Shown: positions 47,983 through 58,659, counted from the stretch's first letter. The stretch: 64,000 nt of DNA from Vibrio pomeroyi (GCA_041879425.1 CP090854.1:62001-126000), one strand, 5' to 3'. Notes: a model not told the origin generated them from the letters alone. Program-made: numbers and translations.

Positions 47983-48876
47983 TTAATGAACCGTATTGCT
48001 GCCTTTATCTGCTGCTTCTGCGTACAAAGCATCAACATCGTTCTTGTCGAACGAGTAGTTTGTGCCACAGTAATCACAGTGCAGAGCAACGCTACCTTCG
48101 GTGCTTAGGATGTCGTAGATCTCTTCTTGAGCAACGGTAATGATAGCCGCCGCGCTGCGATCACGAGAACAACCACAGAAGAACTCAACCGGTTGTGGTG
48201 TGAATAGCTGTACTTTTTCTTGGTTGTACAAACGGTAAAGCAGTTCGTTCGCTTCTAGAGTGAATAGCTCTTCGTTTTTCACTGTGTCTGTTAACTGCTC
48301 TAGGTGCTCGAAGTCGTCTGGTGTGCCAGTGCCGTCAGGCATAACTTGTAGCAACATACCAGCAGCGTGTGCTTTACCTTCGTGCTCGCCAGTACGTAGC
48401 CATAGACGAGTCTTAAGCTGTTCAGAGTTAGCGAAGTAGCCTTCAAGTACTTGTGCCAGCGTGTCACCTTCAAGACCAACGATACCTTGGTAACGCTCAC
48501 CTTTCTTAGGATCGATAGTGATCACTAGGTGGCCTTTACCCATAAGGTCGTGCAGACCAGCGTCGTCAGCGATATCGCCTTCAAAGCGAGCAACTCCACG
48601 AATCTTCTGATCGTGATCGCCATTAATAACTGCTAGAGATACTGGGCCGTCACCTTGCAATTGCATAGTGATCGAACCTTCAAACTTTAGGGTCGCAGTC
48701 AGTAGCGTTGTTGAAACCAATAGCTCACCCAGTAGTTTTTGCACGGGTGCTGGGTATTCCTTGCTAGAAATAATCTGTTGGTACGCTTCATCCATTTGTA
48801 CCAATTCACCACGTACTGATAGATCTTCAAATAGGTAGCGATTTAAAACATTACTTGTAGACATTGGGTCTGCCAT
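47983..48876 (-). CDS. hslO: Redox-regulated chaperone Hsp33
   Basis: Hsp33 is a cytoplasmic holdase activated by oxidation and unfolding. The 297-residue protein has the N-terminal core ([32 protein letters not shown]) and the redox switch with four zinc-binding cysteines, CxC in [10 protein letters not shown] and CxxC in HCDYCGTNY. All four cysteines are present. hslR lies 18 bp upstream on the same strand, making an hslR-hslO heat-shock pair as in E. coli. Confidence 0.97.
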   Translation of the reverse strand: MADPMSTSNVLNRYLFEDLSVRGELVQMDEAYQQIISSKEYPAPVQKLLGELLVSTTLLTATLKFEGSITMQLQGDGPVSLAVINGDHDQKIRGVARFEGDIADDAGLHDLMGKGHLVITIDPKKGERYQGIVGLEGDTLAQVLEGYFANSEQLKTRLWLRTGEHEGKAHAAGMLLQVMPDGTGTPDDFEHLEQLTDTVKNEELFTLEANELLYRLYNQEKVQLFTPQPVEFFCGCSRDRSAAAIITVAQEEIYDILSTEGSVALHCDYCGTNYSFDKNDVDALYAEAADKGSNTVH

Positions 48877-48894
48877 TTGGCTATTCCTTCTAGC

Positions 48895-49281
48895 TTATTG
48901 ATGCTTGAACTTGATGATGTCACGACGTTGCTTCTTATCAGGGCGACGCTCTGGAGCTGGGTTATGAGCATTCAGTTTGCGCTGTTTTGCAAACTCTTCT
49001 CTTTTTGCCAAGCTCTCGGTAGTTTCTTCATAGAGGGTTTGAGCGATCGGAGCTCCACCGCGATGGGCTGAGATTTTCTCGATAGTCACCGTCTTTTCTT
49101 CGTTACCTTGACGCAGTGTAATTACCGCCCCAAGTTCGACAATTTTACTTGGCTTGCTGCGCTGACCATTATAGTGGACTTTGCCACCATCGACCATGTT
49201 GCGAGCAATCGACCGGGTTTTGTAAAAGCGTGCTGCCCACAACCATTTATCGAGTCTGACAGCTTCATTAGCAGTTTTCAT
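48895..49281 (-). CDS. hslR: Ribosome-associated heat-shock protein Hsp15
   Basis: Hsp15 binds free 50S subunits carrying stalled nascent chains and helps recycle them. The 128-residue protein opens with an S4 RNA-binding domain (VRLDKWLWAARFYKTRSIARNMVDGGKV, conserved over its first 28 residues) and ends in a basic tail (ERRPDKKQRRDIIKFKH). It is the first gene of hslR-hslO. It is divergent from the type II secretion operon; the roughly 290 bp between them (49282-49569) hold only presumed promoters. Confidence 0.95.
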   Translation of the reverse strand: MKTANEAVRLDKWLWAARFYKTRSIARNMVDGGKVHYNGQRSKPSKIVELGAVITLRQGNEEKTVTIEKISAHRGGAPIAQTLYEETTESLAKREEFAKQRKLNAHNPAPERRPDKKQRRDIIKFKHQ

Positions 49282-49569
49282 ATAGGGCTGTGCCTTATTA
49301 AGTGAGAAATGAATGCGGTTTAACTGTAATGAACAGTGCGCAACATGTTTTTGATGATGCTTATCACATTAAGTAGAAGCTTTAAGTGGAGGCGGTTGGC
49401 ATTTTTTTCAAGTCATATTACAAAATAGCCATGTTATGCCGATTTATAGATTTGCTATGATATAGTTCAGGATCTTATGCTTAAATAAGCTCGGTATCGA
49501 ACGAATGAATAAAAAAGCTGAAAGTTTAATGATTTGCAGCGTTTGTCGTCATGAAAAGGGGCAAGGAAA

Positions 49570-50493
49570 GTGAACTTTTTAGAGCTCAAAAATAGCGTAG
49601 GGAATTCTCCTGTGTTGAGCCGCTTATTAGAGAATGGATTTGTACTTCAGCAGAAACTGAGCCTAGCTACGTGTTGTGTGTTGATTGCAGCTTCTGCATG
49701 GATTTTAGGGCAGCTTGCATGGTTTATCGAACCTGCCGAGCAAACAGTCGTGCCTTGGAAAGCAACCGCTTCATCGTCTTCTGCACCTCAATCGACCTTA
49801 GATATTTCATCTTTGCAGAAGAGCAACCTTTTTGGTGCCTACAACCCAACTACGGCTCCAGTGGTTGAGCAACAAGTGATCCAAGATGCACCCAAAACAC
49901 GATTGAATCTGGTATTGGTGGGTGCGGTTGCCAGTTCGAATCCCAAATTAAGCTTAGCTGTGATTGCTAATCGCGGCACGCAAGCAACCTACGGAATTAA
50001 CGAAGAGATAGAAGGCACTCGAGCCAAGCTCAAAGCTGTGTTAGTGGATCGAGTGATCATTGATAACTCAGGTCGTGATGAGACCTTGATGCTTGAAGGT
50101 ATTGAGTACAAGCGCTTAGCGGTATCAGCCCCTGCGCCACCTCGCGCTTCTTCATCTGTTCGTGGTAATAACCCAGCTTCTGCAGAAGAGAAGTTGGATG
50201 AAATTAAAGCGAAGATAATGAAAGATCCGCAACAAATCTTCCAATATGTTCGCCTGTCACAGGTGAAGCGCGATGATAGTGTTATTGGTTATCGTGTGAG
50301 CCCTGGCAAAGATTCAGAACTTTTTAACTCTGTTGGGCTCCAAAACGGAGATATTGCCACTCAGTTAAATGGGCAAGACCTGACAGACCCCGCCGTTATG
50401 GGCAACATATTCCGTTCCATCTCAGAGCTGACAGAGCTAAATCTCGTCGTTGAGCGAGATGGGCAACAACATGAAGTGTTTATTGAATTTTAA
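49570..50493 (+). CDS. gspC: Type II secretion protein GspC (EpsC)
   Basis: GspC links the inner-membrane platform to the secretin. The 307-residue protein has an N-terminal cytoplasmic segment, one membrane helix (about 35-57; LATCCVLIAASAWILGQLAW), the homology region that contacts GspD (about 110-180; LNLVLVGAVASSNPKLSLAVI), and a C-terminal PDZ domain (VIGYRVSPGKDSELFNSVGLQNGD region). It starts with GTG preceded by AAGGA and heads the gspC-gspN operon. Vibrios name these genes eps. Confidence 0.96.
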   Translation: MNFLELKNSVGNSPVLSRLLENGFVLQQKLSLATCCVLIAASAWILGQLAWFIEPAEQTVVPWKATASSSSAPQSTLDISSLQKSNLFGAYNPTTAPVVEQQVIQDAPKTRLNLVLVGAVASSNPKLSLAVIANRGTQATYGINEEIEGTRAKLKAVLVDRVIIDNSGRDETLMLEGIEYKRLAVSAPAPPRASSSVRGNNPASAEEKLDEIKAKIMKDPQQIFQYVRLSQVKRDDSVIGYRVSPGKDSELFNSVGLQNGDIATQLNGQDLTDPAVMGNIFRSISELTELNLVVERDGQQHEVFIEF

Positions 50494-50534
50494 AACTTTG
50501 CGTCTAACGAAGGACGAAAGTGTAGGAGAAGTAC

Positions 50535-52559
50535 GTGAAGCATTGGTTTAAGAAAAGTGCATGGTTACTGGCAGGAAGCTTAATCTGCACACCCGCAGCC
50601 ATCGCTAGTGATTTTAGTGCCAGCTTTAAAGGCACTGATATTCAAGAGTTTATTAATATCGTTGGTCGTAACCTTGAGAAGACGATCATCGTTGACCCAT
50701 CGGTGCGCGGGAAAATCGATGTACGTAGCTACGACGTCCTTAATGAAGAGCAATATTACAGCTTCTTCTTGAACGTTTTAGAGGTGTACGGCTATGCGGT
50801 CGTTGAAATGGACTCGGGTGTTCTGAAGATCATCAAAGCCAAAGACTCTAAAACATCGGCAATTCCAGTGGTTGGTGACCGTGACTCAATCAACGGCGAT
50901 AGCGTCGTGACACGAGTTGTGACGGTGCGTAATGTGTCGGTTCGTGAGCTTTCACCTCTACTTCGTCAATTGAATGACAATGCAGGCGCGGGTAACGTTG
51001 TGCACTACGACCCTGCCAATATCATTCTTATTACAGGCCGAGCGGCGGTAGTAAATCGCTTAGCGGAAATCATCAAGCGTGTTGACCAAGCGGGTGATAA
51101 AGAGATTGAAGTCGTTGAGCTAAAGAATGCATCAGCGGCGGAGATGGTGCGTATTGTTGACGCTCTAAGCAAAACCACAGATGCAAAGAATACGCCTGCA
51201 TTCCTTCAACCTAAACTGGTTGCCGATGAGCGTACCAATGCGATTCTGATTTCAGGTGACCCTAAGGTTCGTAGCCGATTAAGAAAGCTTATCGAGCAGC
51301 TTGATGTCGAAATGGCGACCAAAGGTAACAACCAGGTAATTTACCTTAAATACGCAAAAGCAGAAGATCTGGTTGATGTGCTGAAAGGCGTGTCGGACAA
51401 CTTACAGTCGGAGAAACAATCTTCAACTAAAGGCAGCTCATCGCAACGTAACCAAGTAATGATCTCAGCTCATAGTGATACCAACTCTTTGGTTATTACT
51501 GCACAGCCAGACATCATGAATGCCTTGCAAGACGTGATCGCACAACTGGATATTCGTCGTGCTCAAGTATTGATTGAAGCCTTGATTGTCGAAATGGCTG
51601 AAGGTGACGGCATCAACCTTGGTGTGCAATGGGGTAACCTTGATACAGGTGCTGTGATTCAGTACGGCAACACAGGCGCATCGATCGGTGGTGTAATGGT
51701 GGGCCTGGAAGAAGCCAAAGACACTGAAACGACTACTGCAGTCTACGACTCTGATGGTAACTTCCAACGTAATGAGACGACTACTGAAAAGGGTGACTAT
51801 TCAACGCTAGCATCAGCACTTTCTGGTGTTAATGGTGCGGCTATGAGTGTGGTGATGGGTGACTGGACTGCACTGATCAGTGCGGTAGCAACCGATTCAA
51901 ACTCAAACATCCTATCTTCTCCAAGTATCACGGTAATGGATAACGGCGAAGCGTCATTCATTGTGGGTGAAGAGGTGCCTGTTCTAACAGGTTCAACTGC
52001 CGGCTCAAGTAACGACAATCCATTCCAAACCGTTGAGCGTAAAGAAGTGGGCATCAAGCTGAAGGTTGTTCCACAAATCAACGAAGGCGATTCTGTTCAG
52101 CTGAATATTGAACAAGAAGTATCAAACGTACTGGGCGCGAATGGCGCGGTTGATGTGCGTTTTGCTAAACGTCAATTGAATACATCAGTAATCGTTCAAG
52201 ATGGTCAAATGCTGGTGCTTGGTGGCTTGATTGACGAGCGCGCATTAGAGAGTGAATCTAAGGTGCCATTCTTAGGTGATATTCCAGTGCTTGGGCACCT
52301 GTTCAAATCAACCAGTACTCAGGTTGAGAAAAAGAACCTAATGGTATTCATCAAGCCAACCATCATTCGTGATGGCATGACGGCGGATGGTATCACTCAG
52401 CGTAAATACAACTTTATCCGAGCTGAGCAGCTGTATAAGGCAGAGCAAGGTTTGAAATTGCTTGATGACGATAACATCCCGGTATTGCCTAAATTTGGTG
52501 CCGATATGAATCATCCGGCTGAGATCCAAGCCTTCATCGATCAAATGGAAACAGAATAA
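50535..52559 (+). CDS. gspD: Type II secretion secretin GspD (EpsD)
   Basis: GspD forms the 15-fold outer-membrane secretin channel. The 674-residue protein has a signal peptide ([15 protein letters not shown]), the N0 domain ([19 protein letters not shown]), N1-N3 repeats ([57 protein letters not shown]), and the secretin core ([26 protein letters not shown] in two blocks, and [15 protein letters not shown]). It begins with GTG and overlaps gspE by one base (TAATG). Vibrio secretins need GspA/B-type helpers, which are not in this window. Confidence 0.97.
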   Translation: MKHWFKKSAWLLAGSLICTPAAIASDFSASFKGTDIQEFINIVGRNLEKTIIVDPSVRGKIDVRSYDVLNEEQYYSFFLNVLEVYGYAVVEMDSGVLKIIKAKDSKTSAIPVVGDRDSINGDSVVTRVVTVRNVSVRELSPLLRQLNDNAGAGNVVHYDPANIILITGRAAVVNRLAEIIKRVDQAGDKEIEVVELKNASAAEMVRIVDALSKTTDAKNTPAFLQPKLVADERTNAILISGDPKVRSRLRKLIEQLDVEMATKGNNQVIYLKYAKAEDLVDVLKGVSDNLQSEKQSSTKGSSSQRNQVMISAHSDTNSLVITAQPDIMNALQDVIAQLDIRRAQVLIEALIVEMAEGDGINLGVQWGNLDTGAVIQYGNTGASIGGVMVGLEEAKDTETTTAVYDSDGNFQRNETTTEKGDYSTLASALSGVNGAAMSVVMGDWTALISAVATDSNSNILSSPSITVMDNGEASFIVGEEVPVLTGSTAGSSNDNPFQTVERKEVGIKLKVVPQINEGDSVQLNIEQEVSNVLGANGAVDVRFAKRQLNTSVIVQDGQMLVLGGLIDERALESESKVPFLGDIPVLGHLFKSTSTQVEKKNLMVFIKPTIIRDGMTADGITQRKYNFIRAEQLYKAEQGLKLLDDDNIPVLPKFGADMNHPAEIQAFIDQMETE

Positions 52560-54061
52560 TGGCTGAATTGGTAGGGGCGGCAAGTACTTATCAGCGCTTG
52601 CCGTTTAGCTTTGCGAATCGCTACAAGATGGTGTTGGAATATCAACATCCAGAGCGCGCGCCTGTACTTTATTATGTAGAGCCTCTGAAATCGGCGGCGA
52701 TCATTGAAGTAAGCCGTGTTGTGAAAAACGGCTTCACGCCACAAGCGATCAGCGCAGACGAATTTGATAAAAAACTGACCGATGCTTACCAGCGTGACTC
52801 GTCGGAAGCTCGTCAGCTAATGGAAGACATTGGTGCCGACAACGACGACTTCTTCTCGCTAGCAGAAGAGCTGCCACAAGATGAAGATCTGCTTGAGTCA
52901 GAAGACGATGCGCCAATCATCAAGTTAATCAATGCGATGTTGGGTGAGGCGATCAAAGAAGGTGCTTCGGATATTCACATCGAAACCTTCGAGAAGTCAC
53001 TGTCTATCCGTTTCCGTATTGATGGTGTGTTGCGTGATGTTTTAGCGCCGAGCCGTAAACTGGCCCCGCTGTTGGTGTCACGTGTGAAGGTTATGGCTAA
53101 ACTGGATATTGCGGAAAAACGCGTACCACAAGATGGTCGTATTTCTCTGCGTATCGGTGGTCGAGCGGTCGATGTTCGTGTGTCTACCATGCCTTCATCA
53201 CACGGTGAACGCGTGGTAATGCGTCTGTTGGATAAGAACGCGACTCGTCTAGACTTGCACAGTTTGGGTATGACGGCAGAGAACCACGAAAACTTCCGTA
53301 AACTGATTCAGCGCCCGCATGGCATTATCTTGGTAACGGGTCCTACAGGTTCGGGTAAATCCACGACCTTGTACGCAGGCTTGCAAGAGCTAAACAGTAA
53401 CGAACGCAACATCCTTACCGTTGAAGACCCAATCGAATTCGATATCGATGGCATTGGTCAAACACAAGTGAACCCTAAGGTTGATATGACCTTTGCTCGT
53501 GGTTTACGTGCCATTCTTCGTCAAGACCCGGATGTTGTGATGATTGGTGAGATCCGTGATTTAGAGACCGCAGAAATTGCCGTTCAAGCCTCTTTGACGG
53601 GTCACTTGGTGATGTCGACTCTCCATACCAATACCGCGGTAGGTGCCATTACGCGTCTACGTGATATGGGCATCGAACCATTCCTTATCTCTTCTTCACT
53701 GCTTGGTGTTCTGGCACAGCGCCTAGTTCGTACCTTGTGTAACGACTGTAAAGAACCTTACGAAGCGGACAAAGAGCAGAAGAAGCTGTTTGGACTGAAG
53801 AAGAAAGATAGCCTAACGCTTTACCATGCCAAAGGGTGTGAGCACTGTAGCCATAAAGGTTACCGAGGCCGTACTGGTATTCATGAGCTTCTGATGGTTG
53901 ATGAGTCGGTTCAAGAGCTGATTCACAGCGAGGCGGGCGAACAAGCAATTGAGAAAGCAATTCGTGGCACAACACCAAGTATTCGAGAGGATGGCTTGAG
54001 CAAAGTTCTGAAAGGGGTAACTTCCCTAGAAGAAGTGATGCGCGTGACCAAGGAAGTCTAG
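52559..54061 (+). CDS. gspE: Type II secretion ATPase GspE (EpsE)
   Basis: GspE is the cytoplasmic hexameric ATPase that powers pseudopilus assembly. The 500-residue protein has an N-terminal domain that binds GspL, Walker [11 protein letters not shown], an Asp box ([13 protein letters not shown]), Walker [13 protein letters not shown], a His box ([11 protein letters not shown]), and a C-terminal tetracysteine zinc domain (CNDC ... CEHC). All catalytic parts are present. The ATG overlaps the gspD stop, and gspF follows after one base. Confidence 0.98.
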   Translation: MAELVGAASTYQRLPFSFANRYKMVLEYQHPERAPVLYYVEPLKSAAIIEVSRVVKNGFTPQAISADEFDKKLTDAYQRDSSEARQLMEDIGADNDDFFSLAEELPQDEDLLESEDDAPIIKLINAMLGEAIKEGASDIHIETFEKSLSIRFRIDGVLRDVLAPSRKLAPLLVSRVKVMAKLDIAEKRVPQDGRISLRIGGRAVDVRVSTMPSSHGERVVMRLLDKNATRLDLHSLGMTAENHENFRKLIQRPHGIILVTGPTGSGKSTTLYAGLQELNSNERNILTVEDPIEFDIDGIGQTQVNPKVDMTFARGLRAILRQDPDVVMIGEIRDLETAEIAVQASLTGHLVMSTLHTNTAVGAITRLRDMGIEPFLISSSLLGVLAQRLVRTLCNDCKEPYEADKEQKKLFGLKKKDSLTLYHAKGCEHCSHKGYRGRTGIHELLMVDESVQELIHSEAGEQAIEKAIRGTTPSIREDGLSKVLKGVTSLEEVMRVTKEV

Positions 54062-54062
54062 T

Positions 54063-55283
54063 ATGGCGGCATTTGAATACAAAGCGCTGGATGCTAAAGG
54101 TAAAAGCAAAAAGGGCTCGATTGAGGCGGATAACGCTCGTCAGGCTCGCCAGCGTTTAAAAGAGCAGGGCTTGATGCCGGTCGAGATGACCGAAGCTAAA
54201 GCGAAAACAGCGAAGGGTTCACAGCCTTCGACCAGCTTTAAGCGTGGCATCAGCACGCCTGATCTTGCCTTGATTACACGTCAAATATCAACGCTTGTCC
54301 AATCGGGTATGCCGCTAGAAGAGTGCTTGAAGGCCGTTGCTGAGCAATCTGAAAAGCCACGTATTCGAACCATGCTATTGGCGGTTCGCTCTAAGGTTAC
54401 CGAGGGCTACTCGCTAGCCGACAGCCTGTCTGATTACCCGCATATCTTCGATGAACTGTTTAGAGCCATGGTGGCGGCAGGTGAGAAGTCGGGGCACTTG
54501 GATGCGGTATTGGAGCGATTGGCCGATTACGCAGAAAACCGTCAGAAGATGCGCTCTAAACTCCTACAAGCGATGATCTACCCAGTGGTGCTGGTGGTGT
54601 TTGCGGTGACGATTGTTTCTTTCTTACTTGCGACCGTAGTGCCTAAGATCGTAGAGCCGATCATCCAAATGGGCCAAGAGCTACCTCAATCGACACAATT
54701 TTTATTAGCATCGAGTGAATTTATCCAGAATTGGGGCATCCAATTACTGTTGTTAATCATTGCTGTGATTGTTCTGGTTAAGACCGCGCTGAAAAAGCCG
54801 GGCGTTCGCATGAGTTGGGACCGCAAATTATTGAGCATTCCGCTGATCGGCAAGATAGCAAAAGGCATCAATACCTCTCGCTTTGCACGCACACTCTCAA
54901 TCTGTACCTCGAGTGCGATTCCTATCCTTGAAGGGATGAAGGTCGCGGTTGACGTGATGTCGAATCACCATGTGAAGCAACAAGTATTACGGGCATCGGA
55001 TAGTGTCAGAGAAGGGGCGAGCCTGCGTAAAGCCTTGGATCAAACCAAACTCTTCCCACCTATGATGCTGCATATGATTGCCAGTGGTGAGCAGAGTGGT
55101 CAATTGGAACAGATGCTGACAAGAGCAGCAGATAACCAAGACCAAAGCTTTGAGTCGACCGTGAATATCGCCCTAGGCATATTTACCCCAGCCCTTATCG
55201 CTTTGATGGCAGGCTTAGTGCTGTTCATTGTGATGGCGACTCTGATGCCGATGCTTGAAATGAACAATTTAATGAGCGGTTAA
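54063..55283 (+). CDS. gspF: Type II secretion inner-membrane platform protein GspF (EpsF)
   Basis: GspF is the polytopic platform protein that GspE acts on. The 406-residue protein begins MAAFEYKALDAKGKSKKGSIE and has two T2SSF repeats, each with a cytoplasmic four-helix bundle (LITRQISTLVQSGMPLEECL; RFARTLSICTSSAIPILEGM). Three membrane helices are visible (about 170-195, 220-240, 375-398). The start lies one base after the gspE stop. Confidence 0.97.
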   Translation: MAAFEYKALDAKGKSKKGSIEADNARQARQRLKEQGLMPVEMTEAKAKTAKGSQPSTSFKRGISTPDLALITRQISTLVQSGMPLEECLKAVAEQSEKPRIRTMLLAVRSKVTEGYSLADSLSDYPHIFDELFRAMVAAGEKSGHLDAVLERLADYAENRQKMRSKLLQAMIYPVVLVVFAVTIVSFLLATVVPKIVEPIIQMGQELPQSTQFLLASSEFIQNWGIQLLLLIIAVIVLVKTALKKPGVRMSWDRKLLSIPLIGKIAKGINTSRFARTLSICTSSAIPILEGMKVAVDVMSNHHVKQQVLRASDSVREGASLRKALDQTKLFPPMMLHMIASGEQSGQLEQMLTRAADNQDQSFESTVNIALGIFTPALIALMAGLVLFIVMATLMPMLEMNNLMSG

Positions 55284-55371
55284 CGTATTGCTCATCAGAC
55301 GTTAGTTTTTGGATTATCGAGAAGAAGGACATCATTACCTTCAACTCGCGGTCTGTAATTTGGAGAAAATA

Positions 55372-55815
55372 ATGAAAAATAAAATGAAGAAACAATCAGG
55401 CTTTACCCTATTAGAAGTGATGGTTGTTGTGGTTATCCTTGGCGTATTGGCGAGCTTTGTTGTACCTAACCTATTGGGTAACAAAGAGAAGGCTGACCAA
55501 CAAAAAGCCATCACTGATATCGTGGCGCTGGAGAACGCGCTAGATATGTACAAACTGGACAACAGCGTTTACCCAACAACGGATCAAGGTCTTGATGCAT
55601 TGGTTTCTAAGCCAAGCAGCCCAGAGCCTCGTAACTACCGTGACGGTGGCTACATCAAGCGTCTACCAAACGACCCATGGGGTAACGAGTACCAATACCT
55701 AAGCCCTGGTGATAATGGCACTATCGATATCTTTACGCTTGGTGCTGATGGCCAAGAAGGTGGTGAAGGTATTGCTGCGGATATTGGCAACTGGAACATG
55801 CAAGACTTTCAATAA
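55372..55815 (+). CDS. gspG: Major pseudopilin GspG (EpsG)
   Basis: GspG is the main subunit of the periplasmic pseudopilus. The 147-residue prepilin has the short leader MKNKMKKQSG, cut by prepilin peptidase before FTLLEVMVVVVILGVLASF; Glu5 of the mature protein is present. The globular domain has the Ca-site style loop with WGNEYQYLSPGDNG. The frame is open from 55309, but GGAGAA before ATG 55372 and the leader length give the start. Cleavage needs PilD (VcpD), which lies outside the window. Confidence 0.97.
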   Translation: MKNKMKKQSGFTLLEVMVVVVILGVLASFVVPNLLGNKEKADQQKAITDIVALENALDMYKLDNSVYPTTDQGLDALVSKPSSPEPRNYRDGGYIKRLPNDPWGNEYQYLSPGDNGTIDIFTLGADGQEGGEGIAADIGNWNMQDFQ

Positions 55816-55893
55816 GCCTCGGCTTGTTGCTTGATGCGTTATTGTTGTTTGATTCGTTATTGATGGTAGGACGTAAACAGATGGAGTCTAAAG

Positions 55894-56487
55894 GTGAAAA
55901 CTAAGCAAACACAGCCAGGTTTCACCTTGATTGAGATTCTTTTGGTGCTGGTATTACTGTCAGTAACGGCGGTCGCGGTGATAGCGACCATTCCTACCAA
56001 TAGTAAAGATGTTGCCAAAAAATACGCTCAAAGTTTTTATCAACGAGTTCAGCTACTCAATGAAGAAGCTATTTTAAGTGGCTTGGATTTTGGCGTTCGT
56101 GTTGATGAAAAGAAATCGACTTACGTTCTGATGACTTTGAAGTCTGATGGTTGGCAAGAAACTGAGTTCGAAAAGATCCCTTCTTCCACTGAATTACCAG
56201 AAGACCTTGCACTGACGCTGACTCTCGGCGGTGGCGCTTGGGAAGACGACGATCGCCTTTTTAATCCGGGAAGCTTATTTGATGAAGATATGTTTGCTGA
56301 TCTTGAAGAGGAAAAGAAGCCGAAGCCACCGCAGATCTACATCTTGTCGAGTGCTGAAACAACACCTTTTACGCTCTCTTTCTACCCAAATACGGGTGAC
56401 ACAGTACAAGATGGTTGGCGTATTCGCGTGTTAGACAATGGTGTCATTCGATTACTTGAACCAGGAGAAGAAGATGAAGAGGAATAA
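55894..56487 (+). CDS. gspH: Minor pseudopilin GspH (EpsH)
   Basis: A 197-residue prepilin with leader MKTKQTQPG cut before FTLIEILLVLVLLSVTAVA. It begins with GTG preceded by a weak site. The body has an acidic insertion (DDDRLFNPGSLFDEDMFADLEEE, about 115-140) and an acidic tail (EPGEEDEEE), both richer in Asp/Glu than usual for a minor pilin. The 3' end overlaps gspI by 14 bp. Confidence 0.93.
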   Translation: MKTKQTQPGFTLIEILLVLVLLSVTAVAVIATIPTNSKDVAKKYAQSFYQRVQLLNEEAILSGLDFGVRVDEKKSTYVLMTLKSDGWQETEFEKIPSSTELPEDLALTLTLGGGAWEDDDRLFNPGSLFDEDMFADLEEEKKPKPPQIYILSSAETTPFTLSFYPNTGDTVQDGWRIRVLDNGVIRLLEPGEEDEEE

Positions 56488-56890
56488 CCGTTCTCCTTAT
56501 CGCTCTCGTGGTATGCCCCTTGGTTCTCGAAGAATGGCACTTGGTTCTCGAGGAATGACTTTGCTTGAGGTGTTGGTTGCACTCGCTATTTTCGCTACCG
56601 CAGCGATCAGTGTGATTCGTGCTGTAACCCAGCACATCAACACACTCAGTTATCTCGAAGAAAAAACCTTCGCCGCTATGGTTGTCGATAATCAAATGGC
56701 CTTGGTGATGCTGCATCCTGAGAAACTCAAAAAAACGCAGGGTACGCAAGAGCTAGCGGGAAGAGAGTGGTTCTGGAAGGTGACACCGATTGATACCAGC
56801 GATGATTTATTAAAGGCGTTTGATGTGAGTGCTGCAACCAGTAAGCAAGCGTCCCCAGTCGTTACGGTGCGAAGCTATGTGGTTAACTAA
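56474..56890 (+). CDS. gspI: Minor pseudopilin GspI (EpsI) with a repeat-extended leader
   Basis: GspI starts the pseudopilus tip complex with GspJ and GspK. The mature protein begins MTLLEVLVALAIFATAA, and the body (SYLEEKTFAAMVVDNQMALVML) is typical. From ATG 56474, inside the end of gspH and with GGAGAA upstream, the leader is 27 residues, several times the usual length. It contains two in-frame 7-residue repeats, MPLGSRR and MALGSRG, encoded by a 21-bp tandem duplication (56513-56533 and 56534-56554). Internal ATGs at 56513 or 56534 are alternative starts but lack ribosome sites. Confidence 0.92.
   Translation: MKRNNRSPYRSRGMPLGSRRMALGSRGMTLLEVLVALAIFATAAISVIRAVTQHINTLSYLEEKTFAAMVVDNQMALVMLHPEKLKKTQGTQELAGREWFWKVTPIDTSDDLLKAFDVSAATSKQASPVVTVRSYVVN
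56513..56554 (+). repeat. 21-bp tandem duplication in the GspI leader
   Basis: Two adjacent 21-bp units, both with the core CTTGGTTCTCGA, differ at four positions (the GCCC/GGCA stretch and AAGA/AGGA). They encode MPLGSRR and MALGSRG directly before the prepilin cleavage glycine. Confidence 0.85.
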
Positions 56891-57626
56891 AAGCGTGTGG
56901 TCAACTAAGAGCGTGTCCTTTAATAAACGTGTGCCTCGTAAACAAGGTCTATCTTCAAAAGGGAGAGGCTTTACCTTAATTGAAGTCTTGGTCTCGATCG
57001 CTATCTTTGCCACATTGAGCATGGCGGCTTATCAGGTCGTAAATCAAGTTCAACGAAGTAACGAGCTATCAATCGAGCGCAGTGCCCGTTTGAATCAACT
57101 GCAACGTAGTTTGGTCATTTTAGATAATGATTTTCGCCAGATGGCAGTACGACAATTTCGTACCAATGGTGAAGAAGCATCATCTAAGCTGATACTAATG
57201 AAAGAGTATCTACTGGATTCCGACAGTGTTGGCATCATGTTTACTCGCCTTGGTTGGCATAACCCACAACAGCAGTTTCCTCGCGGAGAAGTCACCAAGG
57301 TTGGCTACCGCATCAAAGAAGAAACGCTTGAGCGTGTATGGTGGCGTTATCCAGATACCCCTGCAGGCCAAGAAGGAGTGATTACTCCGCTGCTTGATGA
57401 TGTAGAAGGCTTTGAAATCGAGTTTTATGATGGGAGTCGCTGGGGCAAAGAGTGGCAAACCGACAAATCACTGCCTAAAGCGGTGAGACTCAAGCTGACA
57501 CTGAAAGATTATGGTGAGATAGAACGTGTTTATCTTACTCCCGGTGGGACCCTAGATCAGGCTGATGATTCTTCAAGCAGTGACTCTTCAGGTGGTAGTG
57601 AGGGGAATAATGACTCATCGACCTAA
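56877..57626 (+). CDS. gspJ: Minor pseudopilin GspJ (EpsJ) with a repeat-extended leader
   Basis: GspJ pairs with GspI and GspK at the pseudopilus tip. The mature part begins [20 protein letters not shown], and the body has the typical [14 protein letters not shown] and [19 protein letters not shown]. The start MWLTKSV at 56877 agrees with the Vibrio family, and it overlaps gspI by 14 bp. The leader is about 37 residues long because of three six-residue units ([18 protein letters not shown]; 56880-56933). The C-terminal tail is Ser/Gly/Asp/Asn-rich. Confidence 0.92.
   Translation: MWLTKSVWSTKSVSFNKRVPRKQGLSSKGRGFTLIEVLVSIAIFATLSMAAYQVVNQVQRSNELSIERSARLNQLQRSLVILDNDFRQMAVRQFRTNGEEASSKLILMKEYLLDSDSVGIMFTRLGWHNPQQQFPRGEVTKVGYRIKEETLERVWWRYPDTPAGQEGVITPLLDDVEGFEIEFYDGSRWGKEWQTDKSLPKAVRLKLTLKDYGEIERVYLTPGGTLDQADDSSSSDSSGGSEGNNDSST
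56880..56933 (+). repeat. 18-bp tandem repeats across the gspI/gspJ overlap
   Basis: Units 1 and 2 (56880-56897 and 56898-56915) differ at only three positions and share TGGTNAACTAA; unit 3 (56916-56933) is more diverged. They code for [12 protein letters not shown] and SFNKRV in the gspJ frame. In the gspI frame the unit carries the end and stop codon of gspI, so the gspI stop context is duplicated too. Confidence 0.8.
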
Positions 57627-58659
57627 CAAACTTGTAGCGACAAGTTCGGCTTTTGGCCGCAAACAACGTGGTGTCGCGCTGATCATTATTTTGATGCTAC
57701 TGGCGATCATGGCAACCATTGCTGGCAGTATGTCTGAGCGTCTGTTTACTCAGTTTAAACGCGTTGGTAACCAGCTTAACTACCAACAGGCCTATTGGTA
57801 CAGCATTGGCGTAGAAGCGCTTGTGCAAGATGGTATTAGGCAAAGCTACAAAGACAGTGATACCGTAAACTTAAGCCAACCGTGGGCGTTAGAAGAACAA
57901 GTGTACCCACTCGATTATGGCCAAGTTAAGGGACGCATCGTTGATGCTCAGGCGTGTTTTAATCTCAATGCGCTAGCTGGCGTTGCGACGACTTCAAGCA
58001 ACCAGACACCTTATTTAGTGACAGTTTGGCAGACCTTATTGGAAAACCAAGACGTCGAGCCTTATCAGGCTGAGGTTATCGCGCATTCAAGCTGGGAGTT
58101 TGTTGATAGCGATACTCGAGCGACCTCTTCAGCTGGCGTGGAAGACAGTACCTATGAGGCGATGAAGCCATCTTATTTGGCAGCTAATGGCCTAATGGCT
58201 GACGAATCAGAGCTACGAGCTGTTTATCAAGTCACGGGTGAGGTGATGAATAAGGTTCGCCCATTTGTTTGTGCTCTACCGAGCGATGATTTCCGCTTGA
58301 ACGTGAATACATTAACGGAAAAACAAGCGCCTCTATTGGAAGCGATGTTTGCTCCGGGCTTAAGTGAATCGGATGCGAAACAGCTGATAGACAAACGTCC
58401 ATTTGATGGTTGGGATACGGTGGATGCTTTTATGCAAGAGTCTGCCATTGCTGGTGTCAGTAGCGAAGTTAGCAAAAAAGCCAAAGCATATTTAACTGTA
58501 GATAGCGCCTATTTTGAGCTAGATGCAGAGGTATTAGTTGAGCAGTCACGTGTACGTATACGGACGCTTTTCTATAGTAGTAATCGAGAAACAGTGACGG
58601 TAGTACGCCGTCGTTTTGGAGGAATCAGTGAGCGAGTTTCTGACCGTTCGACTGAGTAG
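57610..58659 (+). CDS. gspK: Minor pseudopilin GspK (EpsK)
   Basis: GspK caps the pseudopilus tip and is the largest minor pseudopilin. The 349-residue prepilin has a 20-residue leader ending QRG, then [20 protein letters not shown]; unlike the others, residue 5 is not Glu, a known GspK feature. The alpha-helical insert has the FNLNALAGV and [14 protein letters not shown] style motifs. ATG 57610, with GAGGGG upstream, overlaps the gspJ end by 17 bp. The frame from 57565 is only read-through of the gspJ tail. Confidence 0.94.
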   Translation: MTHRPNKLVATSSAFGRKQRGVALIIILMLLAIMATIAGSMSERLFTQFKRVGNQLNYQQAYWYSIGVEALVQDGIRQSYKDSDTVNLSQPWALEEQVYPLDYGQVKGRIVDAQACFNLNALAGVATTSSNQTPYLVTVWQTLLENQDVEPYQAEVIAHSSWEFVDSDTRATSSAGVEDSTYEAMKPSYLAANGLMADESELRAVYQVTGEVMNKVRPFVCALPSDDFRLNVNTLTEKQAPLLEAMFAPGLSESDAKQLIDKRPFDGWDTVDAFMQESAIAGVSSEVSKKAKAYLTVDSAYFELDAEVLVEQSRVRIRTLFYSSNRETVTVVRRRFGGISERVSDRSTE

